From Methylobacteriaceae bacterium (GTDB lineage Bacteria > Pseudomonadota > Alphaproteobacteria > Rhizobiales > Beijerinckiaceae), in the NCBI GenBank assembly GCA_019247255.1, contig JAFAPJ010000414.1:1-9596 (forward strand): a stretch of 9,596 bases of DNA, given 5' to 3'. Shown here one piece after another: positions 1 through 4,951 of this stretch (the stretch's first letter is position 1; each line of letters starts with the position of its first letter). The notes beneath the pieces were generated by a model, which was given only the letters and a program-made list of their open reading frames with translations, was not told where the DNA came from and searched no databases. The translations under genes were made by a program, and so were the position numbers.

Positions 1-369
1 CCAGAGATTCTCGGTCAGCTGGTAGGTGGTGTAGCTCGCCGGGATCGCGCCCGAGATGCCGATGTCGCCGGATTGGCCGAGCCCCAGCGTCGGGGTGGGG
101 GCCTGGGTGCGTACGACCGTGCTCAGCCCGATGAAGGTGCCGTTCGCCTCGCTCTGCCAGCCCGGCGCCATCGTGATGGTGGCCGGGTTCCAGAACGCCG
201 AGCCGAGACCGGCCGAGCCCGACGCGGCGCCGGCGAAGGCCATGCCGCCGCCGACCACGCTCTGCTCGCGGATGCCGAACGCGCCCGCCAGCGCGCCGGT
301 CGCCGAGGTCGCGACGAGCGCGGCCGAGGCTCCCGCCAGCAAGATAGACCGAAGCTTCCTCGTTACCAT
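1..369 (-). CDS. FadL/OmpP1-family outer-membrane channel, N-terminal part (cut by window edge)
   Basis: The first 123 codons of a protein that continues beyond base 1. Residues 1-28 look like a Sec signal peptide: positive start (MVTRKLRS), an Ala/Leu-rich core, and an AxA-type cleavage site near ALA at 26-28. The mature part opens with FGIREQS (31-37), then GGGMAFAGAASG (40-51) and WNPA (60-63). This matches the N-terminal hatch of FadL/OmpP1/TodX channels, which usually read 'REQS..G.G.AFAG' followed by an NPA motif. These 14-stranded outer-membrane barrels carry long-chain fatty acids or other hydrophobic compounds; the substrate cannot be told from this fragment. The ATG is preceded by GAGGGTGG, a fair ribosome-binding site. 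The gene is divergent from the FAH gene and shares a 231-base intergenic region with it. The family call is well supported; the specific role is inference. Confidence 0.82.
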   Translation of the reverse strand, partial: MVTRKLRSILLAGASAALVATSATGALAGAFGIREQSVVGGGMAFAGAASGSAGLGSAFWNPATITMAPGWQSEANGTFIGLSTVVRTQAPTPTLGLGQSGDIGISGAIPASYTTYQLTENLW

Positions 370-521
370 TTCCACCCTCAGCCAGAATTTAGTGCTCTGA
401 TTGCCATGATTTTGCCTCGCTGGCGGAAGCGGGGGAATGCCTGGTGGCGGATTGCCCGCTGAATGAGCGGCGGCGTGACAAAATCGTAACATGCTGAATG
501 CCGAGCGGGCGGCGCCGCGGC

Positions 522-551
522 CGGGACGTCCGGGGCGGGCGCGCCGTCCCG
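522..551. repeat. Inverted repeat in the fadL-like/FAH divergent intergenic region
   Basis: CGGGACG (522-528) and CGTCCCG (545-551) are perfect 7-base inverted arms around a 16-base GC-rich spacer. It lies about 50 bases upstream of the FAH start, next to a possible promoter. It could be an operator or a leader stem-loop, but in such GC-rich DNA chance is a real alternative. Apart from this and the possible promoter, I see nothing distinctive in the 231-base gap between the two divergent genes. Confidence 0.25.
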
Positions 552-552
552 T

Positions 553-580
553 TTGCGACCGCGCGCCGCTCGGCTACAGA
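553..580 (+). promoter_or_regulatory. Possible sigma-70-type promoter for the FAH-alaX-sseA run
   Basis: TTGCGA (553-558), a 16-base spacer and TACAGA (575-580) give a weak -35/-10 pair: 4 of 6 and 3 of 6 matches to the consensus. Transcription would begin near 587, leaving a leader just long enough for the ribosome-binding site GGGAGGA at 588-594. This is pattern matching only. Confidence 0.22.
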
Positions 581-600
581 GCGGCCCGGGAGGATGCCGC

Positions 601-1449
601 ATGAAGCTGGTGCGTTTCGGGGAGCCCGGTCGCGAGAAGCCCGGGATCGTGGACGGGTCGGGCACGATCCGCGACCTGTCGGGGGTCGTTCCCGACATCA
701 CGGGTGAGCTCCTGGGGAGCGGTCTCGACCGGCTGCGCGGCCTCGACCCTGCGACCCTGCCGGCGGCGCCCGCGGGCGCGCGGATCGGTCCGTGCCTTGC
801 GCGCGTCGGCCATTTCATCGCGGTCGGTCTCAACTACGCCGACCACGCGGCCGAGACGGGCGCCGCGATCCCGTCCGAGCCGATCCTCTTCTCGAAGGCG
901 CCGTCCTGCGTCGTCGGGCCGAACGACGACGTGATGATCCCGAAGGGGTCGACGAAGCTCGACTGGGAGATCGAGATCGCGATCGTGATCGGGCGTCCCG
1001 CGTCCTACGTCCACGCGAACAACGCGCTCGATTACGTGGCGGGCTACTGCATCTGCAACGACGTGTCCGAGCGCGCCTTCCAGCAGGAGCGCGGTGGCCA
1101 GTGGATCAAGGGCAAGAGCGCGCCGACCTTCGGGCCGCTCGGCCCCTGGCTCGTCACGCCCGACGAGATCCCGGACGTGCAGAACCTCGCCATGTGGCTC
1201 GACGTGAACGGCGAGCGTATGCAGACGGGCTCCACCGGGACGATGATCTTCGACTGCGCCCAGCTCATCTCCTACACGTCGCATTTCATGGCGCTCGAGC
1301 CCGGGGACGTCATCACGACCGGGACCCCGCCGGGCGTCGGGCTCGGCAAGAAGCCCGAGCCGCGCTTCCTCAAGGCCGGGGACGTGATGACCCTCGGCAT
1401 CGAGCGGCTGGGCGAGCAGCGCCAGCGCGTCGTGCCCTTCGATGGCTGA
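601..1449 (+). CDS. Fumarylacetoacetate hydrolase (FAH) family protein
   Basis: A 282-residue cytoplasmic enzyme of the FAH superfamily, whose members hydrolyse, hydrate, isomerise or decarboxylate 2-oxo acids using a bound divalent metal. The short N-terminal domain (about 1-65) starts MKLVRFG and is followed by the catalytic fold. That fold contains VGLNYADHAAE (75-85), SEPILFSKAPS (92-102), DWEIEIAIVIG (121-131), CNDVSERAFQ (152-161), WIKGKS (168-173) and GTPPGVG (241-247). The expected metal ligands are E123, E125 and D154, all present. The ATG at 601 has GGGAGGA six bases upstream; upstream in-frame starts lack a comparable site and lie in the intergenic region. Its stop overlaps the alaX start by 8 bases (ATGGCTGA), so the two are probably translationally coupled. 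Names such as ureidoglycolate lyase or 2-hydroxyhepta-2,4-diene-1,7-dioate isomerase are often given to such proteins, but the substrate cannot be read from the sequence. Confidence 0.92.
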   Translation: MKLVRFGEPGREKPGIVDGSGTIRDLSGVVPDITGELLGSGLDRLRGLDPATLPAAPAGARIGPCLARVGHFIAVGLNYADHAAETGAAIPSEPILFSKAPSCVVGPNDDVMIPKGSTKLDWEIEIAIVIGRPASYVHANNALDYVAGYCICNDVSERAFQQERGGQWIKGKSAPTFGPLGPWLVTPDEIPDVQNLAMWLDVNGERMQTGSTGTMIFDCAQLISYTSHFMALEPGDVITTGTPPGVGLGKKPEPRFLKAGDVMTLGIERLGEQRQRVVPFDG

Positions 1450-2164
1450 CGCGCCGACGGTCGCGCTCTTCCGGGAGGACGCCTACCTCAGCGAGGCGGA
1501 GGCGGTGGTGGTCGGGCTGACGGAGGACGGCGGCATCCTGCTCGACCGAACGGTCTTCTACGCTCAGGGCGGAGGCCAGCCGGGCGATGCGGGGATGCTC
1601 GAGCGGGCCGACGGCGGCCGGATCGCGATCGCGACAGCGACCTACGCGCCCGACAGGGGGCGGATCGTCCATCGGCCGGAGCCGGGCATGGCCCTGCCGG
1701 CGGTGGGCGAGCGCGTCCTCGCCCGGCTCGATTGGGAGCGCCGCCACGCCCGCATGCGCGTCCATACGGCGCTCCACCTGCTCAGCGTCGTGCTGCCCTA
1801 TCCCGTCACGGGCGGAGCGATCGGCGAGGGCGACGGGCGGCTCGACTTCGACATCCCGGATGCCGGGCTCGACAAGGCCGAGATCGGCGCGAAGCTCGCG
1901 GCGCTCGTGGCCCGGGACGCCCCCGTGACCGAAAGCTGGATTACGGACGAGGAGCTCGACGCCAATCCGGGCCTCGTCAAGACGATGTCGGTGAAGCCGC
2001 CGCGCGGCACGGGCCGCGTGCGGCTCGTGGCGATCGAGGGGATCGACCTGCAGCCCTGCGGCGGCACCCATGTGCGGCGCACGGGCGAGGTCGGCGCTGT
2101 CTCGGTCACGGACGTCGCGAAGAAGGGCAAGCAGAACCGCCGCGTCCGCATCCGGCTCGGCTGA
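1442..2164 (+). CDS. alaX: Alanyl-tRNA editing protein AlaX (medium, AlaX-M-like)
   Basis: A 240-residue stand-alone relative of the editing domain of alanyl-tRNA synthetase, expected to deacylate tRNA-Ala wrongly charged with serine or glycine. The N-terminal barrel carries FYAQGGGQPGD (39-49), the glycine-rich motif of AlaRS editing modules. The zinc site is complete: HTALH (H108, H112) and CGGTH (C206, H210). The C-terminus (VTDVAKKGKQNRRVRIRL) is a typical end for this domain. The length fits the medium AlaX class; there is no aminoacylation domain and no C-Ala domain. The start ATG lies inside the end of the FAH gene with no strong ribosome-binding site of its own, which suggests translation by re-initiation. 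sseA follows after 11 bases. I recall, without being able to check, that alaX is often found next to sulfur amino-acid genes such as sseA in Hyphomicrobiales. Confidence 0.93.
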   Translation: MADAPTVALFREDAYLSEAEAVVVGLTEDGGILLDRTVFYAQGGGQPGDAGMLERADGGRIAIATATYAPDRGRIVHRPEPGMALPAVGERVLARLDWERRHARMRVHTALHLLSVVLPYPVTGGAIGEGDGRLDFDIPDAGLDKAEIGAKLAALVARDAPVTESWITDEELDANPGLVKTMSVKPPRGTGRVRLVAIEGIDLQPCGGTHVRRTGEVGAVSVTDVAKKGKQNRRVRIRLG

Positions 2165-2175
2165 GGGAGGCCCCC

Positions 2176-3024
2176 ATGAACCCGATCGCCCTCCTGTCGC
2201 CGGCCGAACTGGCCGGGCGCCTCGGCGAGCCCGACCTTGTGGTGCTCGACGGCTCCTATTACCTGCCGGCCCACCAGCGCGACGCGGAGGCGGAATACGC
2301 CGCCCGGCACATCCCGGGCGCGCTCCGCTTCGACATCGACGCGGTCGCGGACCACTCGTCCGGGCTTCCGCACATGCTGCCGAGCGCCGAGGTCTTCGCC
2401 GAGGCCGCGGGCGCGCTCGGGATCGCGAACGACACGCTCGTCGTCGCCTATGACGGCATGGGCATCTTCTCGGCGCCACGCGTCGCCTGGACCTTCCGGC
2501 TCTTCGGGGCCGAGCGGGTCGCGGTGCTCGACGGCGGCTTGCCGGCTTGGCTCGCCGAGGGGCGGCCGACGGAGAGCGGGGCGCCGCGCCCCGTCGCGCC
2601 GCGACGCTTCGTGCCGCGCCCGGACCTGTCGGGCGTCGCCTCGCGCGAGGACATCCGCCGCGCCCTGGCCGACGGCTCGGCCCAGATCGCGGACGCCCGC
2701 TCGGCCTCCCGCTTCACCGGCGAGGAGCCGGAGCCCCGGCCCGGGACGCGCTCGGGACACATGCCGGGCGCGATCAACCTCCATTACGGCTCGCTCCTGC
2801 GTGAAGGCCGGTTGCGGCCGCCGGCCGAGATCGCCGAGACGGTGCGGGCCTCCGGGCTCGACCCGGATCGCCCCGTCATCACGTCCTGCGGATCGGGCGT
2901 GACGGCCGCGATCCTGATGCTCGCGCTCGAGCGGATCGGCAAGCCGGCCCAGGCGCTCTACGACGGCTCCTGGGCGGAATGGGGCGCAGGGGAGGACAAC
3001 CCCGTCGCGACCGGGGCTGGCTAG
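2176..3024 (+). CDS. sseA: 3-mercaptopyruvate sulfurtransferase (two-domain rhodanese)
   Basis: A 282-residue tandem rhodanese protein that moves sulfur from 3-mercaptopyruvate to thiol acceptors or cyanide, in the cytoplasm. The N-terminal inactive rhodanese domain (about 5-130) contains YDGMGIFSAPR (92-102) and VLDGGLPAWL (117-126). The C-terminal catalytic domain (about 153-275) has the active loop CGSGVTA (238-244) with nucleophile C238. CGSGV followed by T/S is the mercaptopyruvate signature, as against the basic CRKGVT loop of thiosulfate sulfurtransferases. R179 and R188 match, with a constant offset, the substrate-binding arginines known from E. coli SseA and rat MST. YDGSWAEWG (262-270) is also typical. 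The start has AGGGAGG (2164-2170) five bases upstream. It is the last gene of the plus-strand run and ends in TAG, interlocked with the stop of the convergent response regulator. Confidence 0.95.
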   Translation: MNPIALLSPAELAGRLGEPDLVVLDGSYYLPAHQRDAEAEYAARHIPGALRFDIDAVADHSSGLPHMLPSAEVFAEAAGALGIANDTLVVAYDGMGIFSAPRVAWTFRLFGAERVAVLDGGLPAWLAEGRPTESGAPRPVAPRRFVPRPDLSGVASREDIRRALADGSAQIADARSASRFTGEEPEPRPGTRSGHMPGAINLHYGSLLREGRLRPPAEIAETVRASGLDPDRPVITSCGSGVTAAILMLALERIGKPAQALYDGSWAEWGAGEDNPVATGAG

Positions 3025-3413
3025 GCGCTCGCCGGCGCGACCGCAAGCCGCAGCTTCGCCTCGAGATCGTTTTGCGCGAACGGCTTCTGGACGACGGGCC
3101 GATCCCGGAAGCCGTCCTGAATCCCGGCGCTGCCGTAGCCCGTCGAGAACACGAACGGGATGCCGCGCCGCGCGAGGACCTCGGCCACCGGGTAGATCGG
3201 TTCCCCCGCGAGATTGACGTCGAGGAGCGCGAGGTCGATGGCGTCGGCTTCCGCGTGCTTCAGCGCGGCCGAGAGCCGACCGGCCGGGCCGACGACCTCG
3301 CAGCCGAGATCAAGCAGCATGTCCTCGAGGAGCAGCGAGATCGCCACCTCGTCCTCGACCACCAGGACCTTCAATCCGGCCAGTGAGCCGGGCGCTTGTC
3401 CAGTCATGTTCAT
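3021..3413 (-). CDS. Single-domain CheY-like response regulator
   Basis: A 130-residue protein made only of a receiver domain; no DNA-binding or enzymatic output domain follows. The acidic pocket (E20, D21, E22), the phospho-acceptor D65 in LALLDVNL (61-68), the switch T91 in FSTGYG (89-94) and the lysine of KPF (110-112) are all present, so it should be phosphorylatable. Receivers of this type in alphaproteobacteria resemble those attached to HWE/HisKA2 kinases or act as phosphate shuttles or sinks; no kinase is encoded nearby, so its partner is unknown. The ATG at 3413 has no clear ribosome-binding site; a second ATG at 3407 (residue 3) is an alternative start. The 3' end interlocks with sseA: the two stop codons share the four bases CTAG. 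Confidence 0.92.
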   Translation of the reverse strand: MNMTGQAPGSLAGLKVLVVEDEVAISLLLEDMLLDLGCEVVGPAGRLSAALKHAEADAIDLALLDVNLAGEPIYPVAEVLARRGIPFVFSTGYGSAGIQDGFRDRPVVQKPFAQNDLEAKLRLAVAPASA

Positions 3414-3455
3414 GATGTGCCCAGGCTTGGCGCAGCCTATGCGAAGGCCACACGG

Positions 3456-3472
3456 CGAACCACGCTGGTTCG
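3456..3472. promoter_or_regulatory. Perfect inverted repeat upstream of the response regulator
   Basis: CGAACC (3456-3461), five bases, GGTTCG (3467-3472). It is a perfect dyad 43-59 bases upstream of the response-regulator ATG, at a distance suitable for an operator or a short leader hairpin. It is less GC-rich than its surroundings, which makes it a slightly better candidate than the other dyads in the gap. No known regulator is matched. Confidence 0.3.
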
Positions 3473-3549
3473 AGGTCGAGGTCTGGAGCGCAATGCCGCC
3501 CCCCTTACAGCTCCGTCAAGGGCCGCCGCGAGGGCCGAACCCGAGCGGA

Positions 3550-3613
3550 CCGGCCGAGGCCGGCTCCGGTGCTGCAGGGCGGCAACGGCCCTCCCCGAAA
3601 GCGCACCTGCGCT
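3550..3613. repeat. Run of three short inverted repeats in the response regulator/terB gap
   Basis: Three dyads follow one another: CCGGCC-2-GGCCGG (3550-3563), AGGGC-7-GCCCT (3576-3592) and AGCGC-4-GCGCT (3600-3613). Together with the dyad at 3456-3472 they make the non-coding gap 3414-3695 rich in potential stem-loops. It could be a structured leader, an overlapping terminator or a small RNA. No T-tract follows any stem on either strand, so they are not classical intrinsic terminators. Chance in GC-rich DNA remains possible. Confidence 0.25.
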
Positions 3614-3657
3614 CCGGGCGGGATTGCGCCCCGGCCGTCTCCCTCGCATACGCAAAA

Positions 3658-3665
3658 TTAACCAT
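3658..3665 (+). promoter_or_regulatory. CtrA-like half-site TTAACCAT upstream of terB
   Basis: TTAACCAT is an exact match to the short CtrA recognition element known from Caulobacter promoters, here 31-38 bases before the terB ATG in a locally AT-rich stretch. The second half of the long CtrA motif (TTAA-7-TTAA) is absent. The palindrome TGACGTCA (3665-3672) abuts it, sharing one base. An 8-base match can be chance; the position in a promoter-sized gap is what supports it. Confidence 0.35.
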
Positions 3666-3695
3666 GACGTCACGAAATGGTCAGCGAACATTCAC

Positions 3696-4163
3696 ATGTC
3701 GCTTCTCACGAGATTGATCGACCTGGTTCGGGGTGTCGCGCATCCCGAGCCGCTGCCGACGGATTTCCAGGAGGAGCGTCTCGCGCTCGCGGCTCTCCTC
3801 GTTCACGTGGCGCGGGTCGACGGCAACCTTCAGGCCGTCGAGCGCCGGGATCTCGTCGCGCTGCTCGCGGGCCGCTTCGGCCTGTCGGACAGCATGGCGG
3901 AGCGGCTCGTCGCGGGGGGCGACGCGCTCGACCGCGAGGTCGACGACATTACGGATCTGATCGACAGGCTGGGACATCATCTCGATGACGGACGCAAGCG
4001 GGACCTGGTCGCGATGGCCTTCCGGATCGCAGCTGCCGACGGATGGATCGGAGAGTTCGAGGACGACCTCGTCTGGCGTCTCGGGCACCTTCTGGGGCTC
4101 TCGGACGACGCGATCCGCGCCCTGCGGGCGGACGCCGCCCGGGCGGGAGCCGCCGCGGGCTGA
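3696..4163 (+). CDS. TerB-family protein (tellurite-resistance TerB-like)
   Basis: A 155-residue, mostly helical, acidic cytoplasmic protein of the TerB fold. The family's two repeated metal-type motifs are visible: ARVDGNLQAVE (39-49; D42, E49) and AAADGWIGEFED (112-123; D115, E120, E122), each in a helix-loop-helix setting. This double 'A.aDG....E' pattern is the TerB hallmark. TerB was named for tellurite resistance, but stand-alone members without terC/D/Z neighbours, as here, have no settled role. I chose the ATG at 3696 because the homology begins soon after and because extending the frame upstream would add about 100 residues of low-complexity intergenic translation. No ribosome-binding site is evident, so a leaderless transcript is possible. 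The stop TGA (4161-4163) lies at the junction with the amidotransferase reading frame, which is in the +1 frame relative to terB. Confidence 0.85.
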   Translation: MSLLTRLIDLVRGVAHPEPLPTDFQEERLALAALLVHVARVDGNLQAVERRDLVALLAGRFGLSDSMAERLVAGGDALDREVDDITDLIDRLGHHLDDGRKRDLVAMAFRIAAADGWIGEFEDDLVWRLGHLLGLSDDAIRALRADAARAGAAAG

Positions 4164-4182
4164 GGGGCGGGACGGCGCGCGC

Positions 4183-4194
4183 AGGAAGCCGATC
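4183..4194 (+). promoter_or_regulatory. Possible ribosome-binding site and ATC start for the amidotransferase
   Basis: AGGA (4183-4186), five bases, then ATC (4192-4194), the isoleucine codon where the conserved ILAVLHQEHS begins. This is normal spacing for a ribosome-binding site in front of a rare ATC start. No ATG, GTG, TTG or CTG occurs in this frame between the terB stop and this point. It is one of several explanations. Confidence 0.3.
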
Positions 4195-4929
4195 CTCGCG
4201 GTCCTCCATCAGGAGCATTCGACCCCGGGCCGGATCGGCCGTCTCCTGCAGGAGCGCGGGTACCGGCTCGATTGCCGCCGTCCGCGCTTCGGCGACCCGC
4301 TGCCCTCGACCCTCGCGGATCATGCGGCCGCCGTGATCTTCGGTGGGCCGATGAGCGCCAACGACGACGAGGATTACGTCCGCCGCGAGATCGACTGGGT
4401 CGGGGTCGCGCTGAAGGAGCGTAAGCCCTATCTCGGCCTCTGCCTCGGAGCTCAGATGCTGGCCCGCCACCTCGGCGCGCGGGTGTATCCGCACGAGGGC
4501 GGGCGGGCCGAGATCGGCTATTATCCGCTGCAACCGACGGGCGACGGCCGCGCCTTCGCGGAAGGGCTCGGCGCGCCCTGGCCGGCCTACGTCTATCACT
4601 GGCATCGCGAGGGCTTCGATTGCCCGTCCTGCTCGCGGACGCTCGCGACGGGCGACGACTTCCCGACCCAGGCGATCCAATGCGGGCCGGCGGCCTTCGG
4701 GTTGCAGTTCCACCCGGAGGTCACGCACGCCATGATCTGCCGCTGGACGGTGCGCGGCCACGAGCGCCTGTCCATGCCCGGCGCGCAGGACCGCTACCGC
4801 CAGATCGAGGGCCGGTTCATGCACGATCCGGCGGTCCGACGCTGGCTCGACGCCTTCCTGGACCATTGGCTCGCGGCCGGCGAGACCTCGGCCGAGCCGC
4901 CCGCCGCGGGCCGCTCCGCGGCGGCGTAG
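4192..4929 (+). CDS. Class I glutamine amidotransferase-like protein (start uncertain)
   Basis: About 245 residues of clear class I (triad) glutamine amidotransferase homology, of the stand-alone GATase1_1 type. Counting from the ATC at 4192, the nucleophile elbow is GLCLGAQM (C84) and the other catalytic residues lie in FHPEV (H174, E176). FGGPMSAND (50-58) forms the oxyanion strand. The triad is complete, so it should release ammonia from glutamine or hydrolyse a gamma-glutamyl bond; no synthetase partner is adjacent and the acceptor is unknown. The homology begins with KPILAVLHQEHS, but no standard start codon exists there. The nearest in-frame ATG (3985) would add 69 residues lying mostly inside terB; they are Ser/Arg/Pro-rich and look like out-of-frame translation. 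The first internal standard start, a GTG at 4333, would remove the first beta strand. See the findings for the alternatives. A perfect hairpin covers its last codons, and it ends 22 bases from the convergent flgL. Confidence 0.85.
   Translation: MLAVLHQEHSTPGRIGRLLQERGYRLDCRRPRFGDPLPSTLADHAAAVIFGGPMSANDDEDYVRREIDWVGVALKERKPYLGLCLGAQMLARHLGARVYPHEGGRAEIGYYPLQPTGDGRAFAEGLGAPWPAYVYHWHREGFDCPSCSRTLATGDDFPTQAIQCGPAAFGLQFHPEVTHAMICRWTVRGHERLSMPGAQDRYRQIEGRFMHDPAVRRWLDAFLDHWLAAGETSAEPPAAGRSAAA
4901..4924. terminator. Strong hairpin at the 3' end of the amidotransferase gene
   Basis: CCGCCGCGG (4901-4909) and CCGCGGCGG (4916-4924) are perfect 9-base arms around the loop GCCGCT. It ends just before the TAG stop, at the junction with flgL. 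It has no T-tract on either strand, so it is not a textbook intrinsic terminator, but it could slow polymerase or protect 3' ends from both directions. The codons it uses encode a PAAGRSAA-type tail outside the conserved domain. Confidence 0.45.
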
Positions 4930-4935
4930 CCGATG

Positions 4936-4948
4936 GGCGGGGCCCGCC
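4936..4948. terminator. Second small inverted repeat between the amidotransferase and flgL genes
   Basis: GGCGGG, one base, CCCGCC (4936-4948) lies in the 22-base gap between the two convergent stop codons; as a hairpin it would be a five-base stem with a three-base loop. With the larger hairpin at 4901-4924 it could form a bidirectional termination region. Short and GC-only, so chance is possible. Confidence 0.3.
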
Positions 4949-4951
4949 GCC

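Noticed and set aside
475..503. GTGACA as a -35 box in the fadL-like/FAH gap
   Set aside because: No acceptable -10 element occurs 16-18 bases downstream.
1370..2784. Long minus-strand open frames opposite alaX and sseA
   Set aside because: They mirror conserved plus-strand genes, have Arg/Ala/Pro-rich compositions and no motifs.
3491..3519. TTGACG on the minus strand as a -35 box for the response regulator
   Set aside because: The -35 is good, but the sequences at 17-18 bases spacing (GCATTG, CATTGC) are poor -10 elements.
3396..3695. Extended terB start at 3396
   Set aside because: It would add about 100 residues of Arg/Ala-rich low-complexity sequence across the divergent gap and overlap the start of the response regulator on the other strand.
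3985..4191. N-terminal extension of the amidotransferase from the ATG at 3985
   Set aside because: Most of it overlaps conserved terB codons in another frame, has Ser/Thr/Arg/Pro-rich composition and no family homology that I recognise. It is kept only as a formal alternative start.
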